From Liolophura sinensis (lineage: Eukaryota > Mollusca > Polyplacophora > Chitonida > Chitonidae): DNA of 64,000 bases. Within the stretch, counting starts at the first letter, position 1, and each line of letters opens with the position of its first letter. The position numbers and the translations under genes are program-made. This document shows positions 49,034 to 61,526 of this stretch, in pieces. Location: contig NC_088300.1 of NCBI RefSeq assembly GCF_032854445.1, forward strand, positions 53,728,984 through 53,792,983, given 5' to 3'. The notes under the pieces were generated by a model. It was not told the DNA's origin. It did no database searches and saw nothing but the letters and a program-made list of their open reading frames with translations.

Positions 49034-49130
49034 ACAGGCACCATAGTACAGAGGGCTACAAGACAGAGAGTGAAACCAGAGCAACGGCGACAATGTGATA
49101 GGCGTGGTTGGCAAATGGTAATCTGACAGA
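49034..49130. repeat. Short dispersed repeat (also at 54495-54560)
   Basis: gtgaaaccagagcaacggcg, then acaatgtgataggcg, resembles gtaaaaccagagcagcgatg and acagtgtgatagatgg at 54507 onward. Weaker traces occur near 46668. Family unknown. Confidence 0.55.
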
Positions 49131-50656
49131 GTAGAATTGATTAAAGTGCGTTTACTCTAAAAGAGTTTATCTAGCTTGTATAATGCCACTGGCACCATAA
49201 GAAAAGAGGTCATTTCTCGCAGCACTACATCAAACACTGTAGGCTAAAATCTCTTGCTTCTGCGTATTAATTGACCAATTAAATGTTGAATCGTGCTATT
49301 CAAGTGTCCCATCATTGACTGTTTACCGGGATTTCTTGTATGGAATTATGTTATTATTATATATTATGAAATATGAAATTGTGTTTAATGTGTAATCTAG
49401 CATCAGTGACATACGGTTAGGCCATGTTTTAGTGGATGCTTATTTATATCACATGGATCAATGAAGTTAACCAGCTTTCCGGTCAGGTGATTCTGATGGA
49501 TATTAGAGAGTCATTAAATGAACTCACGACCAAAGAGAGGTTATACATTTTCACACGACCGTCACACGGGAATGTATAGAATAGGCACTGAAATATAGGC
49601 CATACCCTTGTTTGGTTGAGGACGACACGCTTGCTGGTCGATATCTCAACAAAAACAAGCTTACCACGGTAACGATGTTTCCCTGTTTTAATTGGCAAAC
49701 CCAAGGAAATAGCCTATAGGGTCAACGAAAAAACCAATTTAACGACCTCCGTTTGAATGTTAGCCAATCGGCAAGGACGACCTTTATCAAAACTTTTTAA
49801 TTTCATACTGTATATGCACTTCTATTTACAGACATATGACGTAATTAGACTTCCATACTCTGTCATTCTTGTCAATTTACTTTCATGTCAAGACTGTAAT
49901 CAGTGGATCGTTATTTGCCAGTCTGTCCACTCTGTATTTACACTGGCGTTCACTTCCTAAGTAGTTAATGTTCGAGTTTTGCGATATTTTGTCAGCCGGA
50001 GAGCAGACTGTGCTGGAAACGCCAGCCATTTATCAGTATTCTGTACACTGTAAGATCAAGTCTCCTGTTAACCTAATCTGCTGCATACCTGGGCCCACTT
50101 ACACGAAGCCTTTTTACCGTGATGACCACGTAACTGTAATTGCGAAGTAGGCCTATTATGTATCCAGTGAACGTAACGACATGAGAGTTTCGTGTAAGCG
50201 GATTCAGAGCCCACAGCTAACACAGACAGTGCGATGTCTTGCGAGACTTTTGCCTTGTTCCAGATGGTCGATACTTCCATGTGAGATATTTCTTCACACA
50301 AAAGCCAGTACTCCTGGTACCGAGCCCTGACACGTCTTGGAAGATCTATTCAGTTATTTCTGTACACTTGAGCCTTGCCATTTTTAAGAGTGGCCATTAG
50401 TGAAAAGTTGTAGGAATTCACTAAGTTAGGCAAATCTGCACTTTCCAGGAAAATTTCATTGGCATTACACTCGAAACAATTTCTGTAAAACCTGGGAAAC
50501 TTTCCGGCTATGACAGCTTCAAGCACCTGTAGGGCTAGCTTGTGCAGTCAGCTAAGTGTTCAGTTCTTTGGTGTTAAAGATCTGCTATCTCTTAGTTGAT
50601 GTAACCAATCTCAAAGTTCACTGAAAATAGCTATGGGAACCTCAAATCTAACGCTA

Positions 50657-50812
50657 TATTTATTTCATTGACGTTACACGTCTTACTCAAGAATTTTTCA
50701 CGAATATCACGCCGGCCAGCATTGTGGTGGGAAGAAACCGGGCAGAGGCCGGGGGAAACCCACGACCATCCGCAGATTGCTGACAGACCTTCCCATGTAC
50801 GGCTAGTGTTAT
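50657..50812 (-). mobile_element. SINE family B, head-less, reversed
   Basis: tttatttcattgacgttaca (tail side), then ccggccagcattgtgg, gggggaaacccacgaccatc and tgacagaccttccca. Confidence 0.82.
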
Positions 50813-52442
50813 AAGCCTCTCTTGCTGTTACTTGAAGTAATTTACCATCGTCCTTTAATTTATTACAGGGATGAATTCGATTCCATACGTCTATTAAACA
50901 CACTATCCCGATTCAGTTCCACAAATTCATATCCCAGAAGTGTACATTTACGGGGTCTAAAGGTGAAAAATATCCAGCTTAGAATAAATTAGCTGGGAAA
51001 TGAATGGAACCAATGACATAAACATAACCTAACTTAACATATCAACCAAAAACCAAGCGCTCCATACTTGTAGGTAACTTTAGACACGTCTCTGTTGGTT
51101 GACAAGACGGCAGTTCTCTGTAAGTGGGTGTCTGAAGCTTGATGAGATAAAAAGGGAGTCATATAAGATCTAAAACAGAAGAAGCTTTTAGCCATTGACA
51201 AGATAAAGTGCATACAAGAAACAACGTGTATGTAAGCCCACCTTGATAGTCCTTTTGTAGCGCTCCTCCATCTGGCTACACGCCACAATCATTGCTTCCT
51301 GGTCGGGAATGTAACCCACAGCTATTTTTAGTTTTCTTGCTTTGGGCTGTCTTTTTTTTTTTTCGTTTTTTTAATGCTTTTGGGTGGCATGCGTTGTTGC
51401 AGAGGCATCAAAGTTTCATTCTAGATATAAATCCGAGTGTTTTTCAGGACATGTAGGATAATGCATACGAGGCAAAAGTGGTAAAAAAATCCCAATATAT
51501 CGGCCTCTGAATGGGTGAATTTTATATGTAACATCTAGTAGGTAAATAGAAAATTAATTGTTAAGTATGGTCATGTGATGAGGCGCTTGCTGGGTCGTCC
51601 TACTGACCAATGAGGTGGCAAAATGAAAACCCATCCAGCTCATGAAGTTTAGTGAAGGTCTCTGGCTTACTCCGGACATTGGTTCTTATATAGAAGTGAT
51701 ATAGGCTTGAATCAGACCATAAATTTCGATCAACTAAATAAATAAGTAATACGATTGATAAGCAGGTGTATATGAATGAGTATGACGACCAACAGTGGCT
51801 AACCATTTAACAGAATGTGAAGTATAAGGACATATAAAATTAACGGGGTAGAAGGATATTTACGCCAGGAATAATGGCGTGCACGGACGTCAAATGGATC
51901 ATGTAAATATTGGATGAACGGTTAAAGCGAAGAACAACACAGACATACACCAGGGACCAAGTGTACCTTCCATAATAAGCTGTCCTCTGCAATATGTATT
52001 CGTTCGTTCGTTCTAGTGCCACATTATTTCTGCATTCGATGCAAATGTCCATTGCCGGTGTTAAACCTACAATCTGCCTGATACCTGGTTACAATCGATG
52101 AGCCTGACTGTCAGACAGTAGGAGGTGCGGACGTGCATAACTGTAATCAAGTGTTAGCAACTGGAGTCTTGTCCCCAAAAGTCACGAAACCGTCGATCCT
52201 CTGGGACTTCGTCAAAGTTATCGCACACTGCATGCTGCGGAGGTGTTCTCAAAGGTAAGTCAAATCAAATCATTTCTACAAGCTTTCCAAGCGGGGTGAA
52301 ATACATGTACCTTGACACAGAAAAGATTTTGATGTGGTCAACAGCTATTCTTATATGATGCCGGGCCATGAGGCCAGTCAACAAACTGAGCGATAGCAAA
52401 ACTCATATTGTCTTGTGAAGTATATTTACACATACGTCTTGC

Positions 52443-52576
52443 TGGATTCCAAGTCGGCCGAGCGTGGTAAGGTCTGTCAACAACCAGTTCCCTCTCACTA
52501 TAATGCTGGCTGCCGTCGTATACATGAAATATTCTTGAGTTTGGCATAAAACACTAACCAAATAAATAACTAAATC
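52443..52576 (+). mobile_element. SINE family B, 5'-truncated
   Basis: ggtaaggtctgtcaacaacc, ataatgctggctgccgtcgt, gaaatattcttgagtttgg and ccaaataaataact. Confidence 0.8.
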
Positions 52577-54494
52577 TTGTGGTGTCTTATTTGGGGACAT
52601 ATAATCGGCGAACGTAGACCGATAACAAAACCTCAAGTATATGTACGTATACGTCCTGGTTCATATCTTCGGCAAACGTAAACCACTGTAGTAACCAACA
52701 TGCCCTTTCAGACGTAGGATGATCAACGTTGATACGACTACGTAATTTATAGCACTAGCATTTCTCGTGAAAAAAGCCTGTTAAGACGTGATGAGGGTCA
52801 CAGCAGTAACGAGTAGCTATGTTAGTTTTCATGAAGAGAATGTGTAACACCTTGATAACACACTGTTTGGCATTAACACAAGGATTAGTGCGTTGTTGTA
52901 TTTCGACAAGAGAACTTGTAGCAAACTGATGGTGCACGGGTCACATCCGTAACTATAACGAATATGCTAGTTTTTTTTTTAAAGATAGACTGAAACAATC
53001 CGACGAAATACCAAATACCAAACTAGTGTCAACGATCGTGCTCGTGAAAGGTTATACGATGGGACTTTTAATAAGCTGATGATAGTCTCACTTGACCACA
53101 GCAGTTTTGAGTAGTTCTCGTGATGAAATACGAAATGCTGAGCCACTTATAGATATTTCAGGTGCAGAGTCAGTGATAACTATCTGAAAGAGAACCTCTA
53201 ACAAACTGATGATACCCATGTTTGATCAAAACCGGAACTAGTGTCATTGTTGAACAAAAACACCACGTTAGACATATGAAGCGCAACTGAGATTCATATT
53301 TTAATTAACGTTTACTTTTGAACTAGCACTTCACACTGTTTGGATACTGAATTAATTCATTCGCCTGGAACATTCTTTGTGTCTTTCCGTCGTCATTGAA
53401 AACTGTTGCTGCTTCTCTTCGCATGAGGCTGTCCTAATTTCTAAAATCATATACCTTCTTACTTACTTCGTGATTTGTGTTGAAAGTTGTTTTAGATAAT
53501 GGCTCTGTAATTACTGACCTTGAACCTTTTAAACTTGTACTGCTCACAATAGCATCGTGGTATACTGCATGGCAACAGCTGGGTGCATTACCACTGTGTT
53601 TAGACAGTACCATGCAGTCATAGCTTTATACAGATAGTGTAAACCAGAAATCATCACGTAATATGGCTACTCCACGTATAGAATGTTACCGATCAGGAAC
53701 ATTAGTGCTGCGTATATAGTATAATAACCAGACATCCCTCCATTGCACCTGGCTCCACAATATGTGTGTGAGACTACGGGTAGGGACAGTAAGATTTTGG
53801 TCGTTCAGACTCACACCATCACATATCATCCCCAGGCACTGTGGATACACGTGGATACAAGAGTCTTTTTCTTAACGGTGTAATTATATGCGCACAGGTT
53901 ATTCATTGGGATTACTCACCGGTCACATTGCTGACAATTTTATCTTAATTTACCTGCCCGATCTGTTGTACACTGTTTAGAATAATCGATGCTCATCCTT
54001 ACATAGAATTTACAGCGTGGTGTCCTCATAATGTCGTGGCTAATCGGATTTGTGGAAATACACCTGCTAATAAAGATGAAAGCTTATTATATAGGACAGA
54101 GAAATAAATGATATATAGTTCTGATGTATCGTTGACGTTGTGCGAACACGTGTATTTCCTTGGCATGAACTGGAAGTATACAATGTTAACCGTCAATTAC
54201 TCCCAACATTGACGATGTTGTGTGACACCACACATAATTTATACCACATATGCACACGTGGATGAACGCTCTCGGAATGTATACAGGTGATCGGAGTCAT
54301 ATTAACCATTCTTTACGTTTAATGGACGTTGTGGAAACGTGTGCAGATTGAGAACCACGTTCAGATCTGTTATTACCGGCTATAAACGGTCTCGTGACGT
54401 TCTCAAGATGTATGCATGTGATGACGTTCCCAAGAGGTTCGTGGTGACGTTATAAGACGTTTCTGGAGATGTTCCCAATGTAAATAAATACGTG

Positions 54495-54560
54495 CAGCAT
54501 AGAGGGTAAAACCAGAGCAGCGATGACAGTGTGATAGATGGCAATTGGTCACACGTAACC
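54495..54560. repeat. Short dispersed repeat, second copy
   Basis: Partner of 49034-49130, sharing the accagagcarcg and acartgtgatag words. Confidence 0.5.
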
Positions 54561-54718
54561 GGTTAAATATGGCCTCTGTCAATTTACCTCAGTCAGGGTT
54601 TTATTCTAACTGTTTATGTAATATAAACGCTTAAATAGTAGAAATTTACATGCCCCCTGTCACCTTGGTTTAAGCAGAATTAGGTAAAAAAAATGCAGTG
54701 ATGTTTATTGTAATATTA

Positions 54719-55170
54719 TTAGACGTTCATGGTGATGTTCGTATAGTAGTTTGTATAGCCGTACTGATGTAAACGGGAAACAGAATGCGCTAACGCGTTC
54801 TGCACACCTGGGATATGTTTGGCCGTGATGTGGAAAGTAATCAAAACAAGGCAAACAGGAGGCGTAACACCAGTATGATATAGCGGTGTTTACGGGAGTC
54901 ACGGTTAATCATTTCAACAGCAGCCGAAGTGTCAGATAGGACCAAGATGTGTTTATTCTGGAAGAACTGTGCCCAATGTGTTGCCGCTAACACCACGACC
55001 AAAGTTTCTTTAAAATAGATGTGAAGCATGGTAGCTTTGGGGCGGTCACATTTAAAGTTCACATAAAACCAGTCTCCACTAAAACAGCCACCTGCCCGTT
55101 TAGTATAACTGATTTGCCATTGAAATGAGCCATACACTGTCGCCTCCAAGTAATATCCGCCTTTATTTGA
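54719..55170 (-). pseudogene. RNase H fragment of a DIRS-type (tyrosine-recombinase) retroelement
   Basis: The minus strand encodes GDWFYVNFKC, then YFKETLVVVLAATHWA, then LVLSDTSAAVEMINRDS, and after a frameshift near 54845 HITAKHIPGVQNALAHSVSR. The order (FKE-LAVVLAA-W; SDN-AAV-MIN; HIPG-N-ADSLSR) fits the RNase H of DIRS1-like elements. Residues E and D of the second and third blocks are kept; the final catalytic Asp (usual ALADSxSR) is His here. No reverse transcriptase is visible next to it, so this is a dead fragment. Confidence 0.65.
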
Positions 55171-55312
55171 CCATTAATTAGCGTTTTGGACATACCATTA
55201 GCTTTGAAAAATATATGGCTGATTGGAAGTTAAGCTACAACTCCAGCCAGATCGTTTTCAGTCCAAAATTAAAATCATATTAACAGCATAATCCTATGTT
55301 TCAACACAATTG

Positions 55313-55664
55313 ACCGGCCCCGATGGATGGTAGAGCCTCCGCTTCGGGACCGGTAGATCCAGGGTCAATCCTGGGTTGAATCACACCTAAGACCTTAAAA
55401 GAGCAAGTTGTAACTTCCTCGCTTGGCGTTCAGCATCAAGTGGATAGTGCAACGACTAGTTGACCCGTATCAGTATAATGGCTCGGGCGCGGCGCCTTAC
55501 TTGCCTTCCGTAAGGCGTCTCAGTGAAGCAGCACTAGATCAAAGAGAGGTGGAAATCCGTCCTGCAACAAGGAGGCACATCACATGCGCACTAAGGATTC
55601 CTTCGTCATCATATAACTGAAAAATTGCTGAGTACGGCGTTAAACCCCAAGCACGCACTCACAC
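55313..55664 (+). mobile_element. SINE family A, near full length
   Basis: Head ccccgatggatggtagagcc (degraded A box) with B box gggttgaatca. The body has cttggcgttcagcatcaag, gtatcagtataatggctcgg and gtgaagcagcactaga, and the end has gctgagtacggcgttaaacc then ccaagcacgcactc. About 352 bp. Confidence 0.88.
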
Positions 55665-56703
55665 AACACAATCGCGTTTGGACCATATTTTCCCACCATG
55701 CATCAGTCGTTTCTCAAACGTTTGCTGCACAATGGAGAGAAAAAAAATACATGGCTACGCAGATACGTCACATATTGTGTTACACATCGAAGAAAAGTGT
55801 AAAGTTTTCATTACGCTTGCATTGGTATGTCGTGTTTCACAAATGAAAGCCTTACTGTTGACTATCGCAGTAATGTTTCTTTACACTGAATATATACAAT
55901 TTCTTGAAAATAGCTATGGATGATGTGTCCGATCAAACGTTTTCTTGTTTGTTTTCCAGCAAAATTATTTTATTATTTATTATCCAAATATTTGGATAGT
56001 AAGGAATAAAATCCATATGACCTTTCGCCAATAAAATGAGGAAAGATGCAAAACAAAACACGGTTTTTTCTATGTTAATCAAACAGCTGCAACTTTCAGC
56101 CATATTGCTGTTTTTGAAATAAACAAGAGAAATCCAGTTTTAGACCTGTCCTTAAGAAAATCAGGAGAATTAAAAACACTTCCATATTTTTTTTTACATA
56201 TTTGTCAAATATTCGGCAGGATGACAAAAGCTATTTTTAATGTATAATTTTCGCTTCGACATTACATAGAACAATTCGCAAATATCACATTTTTAAAAAT
56301 TTAAATATTCCTATCACGCATTGATTCGGGTGTTGCGTGATGTGAGGAAACAAGTTATTAACAAAATCGAATAAAAAGTGGGACATCCTCGAATGCTTTA
56401 TTTTCCATACCGTTTTACATAAATAATATGGCAAGGTTAACGAATAGATTATTCAAGCCATAGCGGTACAAATACAAAGCCTGCAGTACGGTATGCATGA
56501 TAATAAGCACTATGAGAGAGCTACATCGTTTGATCTGCCTGTGTCCTGGTCGATCAGCTAGAAACAAGAAGCACGTGTCCGATTGTTGATGTCAATTCTA
56601 AGGATAATCCTGAAGTACCGATGCTATAATCACTGACACAAGTGTGACAGGCGTAGTGGGCGATCCTCGCTGATAACAGAGAGCTAATTATGTCAGATAC
56701 AGG
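55665..56703. other. Intergenic, nothing recognised
   Basis: AT-rich sequence between the SINE and the left LTR-like repeat. No domain or repeat family seen. Confidence 0.6.
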
Positions 56704-56880
56704 CTTCAGTAGGAAGAGGCAAGTTACAAATGCTCCGAGTGGTCTCCATAGTTACACCTCGTACCTATAGTTTCTACTTTTTCGAAATCTGTCGGTTTTT
56801 CTGAGTGTAGTCTGTAGATATTATTAACTTTCTATAAGCAACAGCTAACTGATGTTGTGCCCTGTTTCTGCGTTGCGTTA
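56704..56880 (+). repeat. LTR-like direct repeat, left
   Basis: About 177 bp matching 58489-58666 in the same orientation: gttacacctcgtacct, ctactttttc, tagtctgtag, tattaacttt, ataagcaa, taactgatgtt and cctgtt appear in order. By eye roughly 80% similar. It brackets gypsy coding remnants, as LTRs do. Confidence 0.75.
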
Positions 56881-56954
56881 TTACGCTGAAATGGTTGTAA
56901 AACTGTGGTACCCATAGTTCTCCTACACTGTGGTTGATTTTATAAGCTACCATA

Positions 56955-58330
56955 TTGTTTTTACCGGCAAGAGACTCTCGTCATCTGAGAAGCGTTTTGA
57001 AAGTTTTCATTGTTATTGCTGATCTGACAGACGCAGATAACCTCCTACCGAGTGCATTTCAACTGACACGGAACTGCGCAGTTTCCTTGGAATCACACGT
57101 TACTACAGGAGATTTATTGACAGGGTTTCTAATATTGCTGCGCCCGTGCCTGAATTGTAAACAGGTCCAAGAAGAGAAATCCAGACCTACTCTCTAGGCG
57201 TTCGTGGCTAGAATGAGGATTAAGATCGGGCAATAATGGAATTGAAACAGAAGGTAGTTGATCCACCCATTTCGGGTTACCCGGATTTCTCCGAGCCATT
57301 CATTCTTGAAGTGGATTCGAGCCATCATGGGTTGGGAGCAGTCCTATCCCAGAAACAGGACAATAGGAACGTCGTGCTAAGCTACGCCAGCGGAGCGTTC
57401 AGACCATCCGAGAAGAACATGGAACGACACTTAAGTATGAAGCTAGAGCTCTTGGCATTGAAGTGGGCGGTATCCGAAAAGTACAGAGACCTATTGATAG
57501 GACTGAAGTGTACTGTATTTGCGGACAACGACCCTCTGAGTTATATTCAGACGACGGCTAAGCTGGGAGATACCGAGATGCGTTGGATAGGACGGCTAGC
57601 GCAGTTTGACTTGAAGGCCAATTAAGTCAGACTTGGAGCAGACTATGTGAGGGTGGTTAAATACTCTACCGAAGTGTCCAGATTGACGAAGAACCGGTCA
57701 AGAAAATGCTCTTATCATCTGTTGTCACGCAAGAGGTACTGTCTTTGGTATGTCCGAAGAGATTTGCGTCTTTTAGCGAAACGGTGTTATTGGCCTTACA
57801 CGTGATGTCAAGGAATACTGCGCCAAATGCAGCGAGTGCCACGGAATCATTGGCATGTCCAGTAATGAAGTATATGTCGTTGAATCTTAGAGTGGACCAA
57901 GGGAACCAAAGGTTTGTCATAGACAAGATTTATTAGATGCAAGGGGGTCTTCTGGGAGACACGATCCCCGCAAGTAGTCTGATGGAGATTCAAAGTAAGC
58001 CACGGAACGAACCTCCGCAAAGCAACCAAAACCAATTAATTAAAAGGGGAAAGAGGATTCAACGGAGTATCAGATCATCATAGATGTACCACAGTCACAA
58101 TCATTTGTGCCTGTGGATGCCTCCATCCCTTCGGAGTCGGGTGGTACGGCTGACAGTGCAGCAGGTGAGGATGAGACCTCAATACCGATCCAGAATTTAG
58201 ACGAAGTCTGAGACTGCTGGACAGCACACCAATCCACGTAGACTTCCCAGTTCAGCGATTGCCCAGGAATGCAGCGTGGAAAAGAGAGCAGATTGCCAGA
58301 CCTTGGACAGTAGGAGGTGCAGACACAGCT
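56955..58330 (+). pseudogene. Ty3/gypsy retrotransposon remnant (RT end, RNase H, integrase pieces)
   Basis: Segments in the usual order of a gypsy pol: HLRSVLKVF..ADLT (after the RT catalytic site), TELRSFLGITRYYRRFI (RT thumb), an RNase H block with an open frame, YWPYT plus, one frame over, DVKEYCAKCSEC (integrase zinc-binding domain), and a late segment like the C-terminal end. Gag, protease and most of RT are missing, and several stops and frameshifts are present. An internally deleted, dead copy. Confidence 0.8.
57236..57625 (+). pseudogene. RNase H domain of the gypsy remnant (frame still open)
   Basis: An open frame of 129 codons: PPISGYPDFSEPFILEVDSS, GLGAVLSQ, SYASGAFRPSEKN, KLELLALKWAV and VFADNDPLSYIQT. 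The catalytic acids are visible at D27, E71 and D97. Upstream and downstream pol segments are broken, so the frame is probably only recent in decay. It corresponds to the reverse-transcriptase-linked RNase H of Ty3/gypsy elements. Confidence 0.85.
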
Positions 58331-58488
58331 GTTGCTAGCTAAAATGTTAACTGGTCTTCAACCCGACACATGGTAACTCAAGACATTTATGGATGGTTTT
58401 ATGAATATTATACCTTGTAAACTGTTGAGACAGCAAATTTTACCAGGGAAGTGTAACGAGCGCATGGTATGATTATATGAAATACATG

Positions 58489-58666
58489 CTTCCGTAGGAT
58501 GAAGAAAGTTACAGATCCTCCGAGTGGTGTCCATGGTTACACCTCGTACCTAAAGTTACTACTTTTTCTAAATCTGTACATTTTTCTAAGTATAGTCTGT
58601 AGCTGTTATTAACTTTTTATAAGCAATAGTTAACTGATGTTTGTCCTGTTCCTGTGTTGCTTTGTA
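58489..58666 (+). repeat. LTR-like direct repeat, right
   Basis: Partner of 56704-56880. About 37 bp upstream, ccagggaag followed by tgtaacgag could be a polypurine tract and the true LTR start (58452), but the left copy does not align well that far. Confidence 0.72.
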
Positions 58667-60115
58667 TGGAAGCCCGTTTGCAGCATTGTCCCTTTTACCT
58701 TTGGTAGGTTGAGCGATGTATTGTGACGCATTATATACATGATAATTACTCAATTGTATTGGTATCGTTCACATCACATGGAATGTGTTATGGTGGGCTT
58801 TATTCCCATAAATAATTGAATTAATTGAATTAAACTGATAACTGAATCACGATAGATGTAATCGGTACAATATTGTTATCGTTATGATGATTTAATTTGG
58901 GTAATTAACTAGTGATATGTAAAGTTCGAGCAATGGATATTTGCTCGTATTCCACAATACATGTATATTATTAATACATGTAATTGAAAAGTTTGAAAGA
59001 ACATATGTTTGCAAATTATGTACGGATTAAGCAATAGGACTGTTCAATGATTGATGTCTCGTAAAACAGAAGGTTCACTTCTGTTAAGTGCTACAAACGT
59101 GGTTTCAAACCTCTGAGTAGTGGTAGTTCCAATCCGAGTTTACGATGGGCAGTTTGTGCCATTACTGGGGTTAAGCATCATAGCTTTGATATGCTGTTAT
59201 AATCTAGAGATCTGCCCAAGTACTCTCAGCCTAATAACTTTGATATATTATTGTAGTCTAGAATACCGCTCAAGTACTAACAAACGCTTTAACTTTGTCT
59301 TGTTCCATCTATAGTTCATAGCTCACAATGTATTTCAAACCTTATAATCGTTCAATGCTCATCGTTTGGTTACATAAGAAACTAAGGAATATCTTTTCTT
59401 GAGGTGAACTTCTGAGAGGTTCTCTATGTGTAATTTTAATGCCAAGCACATTTACTGCATGAACAGCTGTAAAGTGTGTTAGCCTTGTCTCTTGCCATCC
59501 AGACACCTTTTTATGATAACTATAACAAACACGTGATACTTTCACTTTGTTGTATTTATTAGAAACATAATCCATGATGACATTGTGTATTTCACAGGAT
59601 TTACGGGATAACGGGTACTCCCGTTGGTCACAAAATAAAGGGGTATATCTGAAGAACCTCAAAAATGGGCGTTGGTGTCCATCATCCGAACCGTTGACGT
59701 CTGGCGCTCTTTACAAATGTATCTAGCGGCTTTCTTATACTTTGACCGGTATAGTATATCTATAGAAACATCCTGGTCCTATGCTTTTTCGCATTGTCCT
59801 TTACATAAGTCGACTACCACTATATACGTTGCAGGGCTACTTTTGCTTTGCTGTTCATTTTTTTATCCGGATGGAATGAATAACGTCACACTGGCAGTAT
59901 TGCAGCCATATTGTGGCGAGAACATCGGTAAAGCATAACATAACCAGATATATGGATAACAACTTCTGTTTATTTGAAAGCCATGTTTTGGTATAGATAC
60001 TAATACCGTTTTCAAGCATAATGAACAGCCATAGGAACTATACGTATATAAGCACATGAAGTGATTAGTGCCAACACGCTGAGGCGAAGGATTAAGGGAT
60101 TACAGTGAGAAAAAA
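58667..60115. other. Intergenic, nothing recognised
   Basis: AT-rich, with open frames on both strands (for example 59342-59662 minus) that show no known domain. Confidence 0.55.
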
Positions 60116-60175
60116 AACAAAGGTAGGTGTGAGCTGAAGATCAGTGGTAGATGTGAGCTGAAGATCAGTGGGTGG
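60116..60175. repeat. Short duplication next to the Penelope-like fragment
   Basis: gtgagctgaagatcagtgg occurs twice, 24 bp apart, just after (on the minus strand) the end of the GIY-YIG-like frame. Confidence 0.8.
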
Positions 60176-60374
60176 CTCGATCTGTCACTCCTGAGATTAG
60201 TTCACAGTAGGCGGTGGGGATTGGTAGGCCACGGTCACAGTTGATCTGTGGATGTAATCTTTGAATGTGAATAGCTTCCATTAGCTTCCTTGGGATGGTA
60301 TTGGTGATGTTCGTCTCTAGTGTCTTGACGATTGACCAGTCAGTTTTGTGTTGGGGATTAGATTTGATGTGCAC
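60165..60374 (-). pseudogene. C-terminal end of a Penelope-like element (GIY-YIG region)
   Basis: Minus strand reads TDWSIVKTLE, then PRKLMEAIHIQRLHPQINCD, then RGLPIPTAYCELI. This follows the pattern W..vkvl...R-k..EAIhI-r..p.lNrD.G..lp..y..ll found at the end of the GIY-YIG endonuclease of Penelope-like retroelements. The GIY and YIG motifs themselves are not present upstream, so it is a 5'-truncated remnant. Family assigned from memory; moderate certainty. Confidence 0.55.
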
Positions 60375-60375
60375 A

Positions 60376-61012
60376 GCTAGTTTGGTATATTAAGGTACAC
60401 AGTCCGCTTTGGGAAATCATGGACAGTTAACAAGGCAGTAATTGTCAGTTACCCTCCAAATCTGGTTTAAATAAATGCATATATTTATTTAGTATTTGTG
60501 AAAGAAGGTGATGTCACTTCTAGCTGGAAAACTATTAATCGTAGCTCAAATATGTTCAGATACTGGACAAAGTTTGTTAATCTTGGGCTACAGTTCCGTG
60601 TCTATATCTCAGATAGTTAAATTTCAAACATATGTGATTTGTAATTTTCTACAAACAATAAATACACGGTCCGTAAAGAATACTTCAATCCCGGGCAAAA
60701 ACAGCTTGGAAGCCTAATAATCCGCGCAACAAGTATAAACTTGCAGCCTTTCAGCTTGAAATAAAAAAGATGAAAGTAATAAAAACCAGCTTAAACATAA
60801 CCCTTATACCTCAGTTAAAATTCGAAAACCAGATTAATATTTTTGAAATATATAATATAGATGATTGTTATTATGTATCCACTTGGAAAGGTTAAATTGA
60901 TGATCAAGTCAAATCAGATGTGTGACTGGTAAACAAGATGCCGTCCATTATACTCTAACTCGTTTCACTTTCGACAAGCCATACGAGTTCGGTCTGTCAA
61001 TGCAGTTAACGG
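60376..61012. other. Intergenic, nothing recognised
   Basis: AT-rich sequence between the Penelope-like fragment and the tandem array. Confidence 0.55.
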
Positions 61013-61526
61013 TGACAGGATTGTGACTGTCATCACTGACTGGATTGTGACTGTTAACACTGGCTGGATTGTGAGAGTCAACACTGACTGGGTAATGACT
61101 GTTAACACTGACTGGACTGTGAGTGTCAACACTGACTGGATAGTGACTGTTAACACTGGCTGGATTGTGAGTGTCAACACTGACTGGTTTGTGACTGTTA
61201 ACGCTGACTGAATTGTGAGTGTTAACACTGACTGGTTTGTGACTGTTAACACTGACTGAATTGTTACTGCCACTACTCACTGGGTTGCGACTGTCGGCAC
61301 TGACAGGATTGTGAATGTCAACAATGACTGAATTGTGACTGTCAAAACTGGCTAGATTGTGAGTGTCAACACTGGCTGGATTATGACTGTTAACACTGAC
61401 TGAATTGTGATTGTTTACACAGATTGGATTGTGAATGTCAACACTGACCAGATTGTGACTTCTAACACTGACCATATTGTGACTGACCAGATTGTGACTG
61501 TTAACACTGGCTATATTCTGAGTGCT
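61013..61526. repeat. 24-bp tandem array with a 48-bp dimer pattern, about 21 units
   Basis: Units of the form gattgtgactgttaacactg then gctg. Many neighbours alternate between gtgactGTTAAC and gtgagtGTCAAC, giving a dimer. More diverged than the array at 6064-6519, and with one shortened unit near 61480. The minus strand stays open for 175 codons (SVNSHNPV-like 8-mers), a result of the period being a multiple of three. Confidence 0.93.

Larger units (their letters stand above)
44941..54718. other. Intergenic region, part 1
   Basis: No host gene recognised in almost 10 kb. Open frames are short, overlap on both strands and lack known domains. Contains SINE B copies (46412, 48243, 50657, 52443) and a short dispersed repeat. 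CpG is noticeably commoner than in the gene introns to the left. Confidence 0.65.

Noticed and set aside
57706-57936. 76-codon open frame
   Set aside because: It is another frame over the integrase zinc-binding remnant; the similarity to integrase is in the neighbouring frames.
60948-61475. 175-codon open frame on the minus strand
   Set aside because: Explained by the 24-bp array; it contains no domain.
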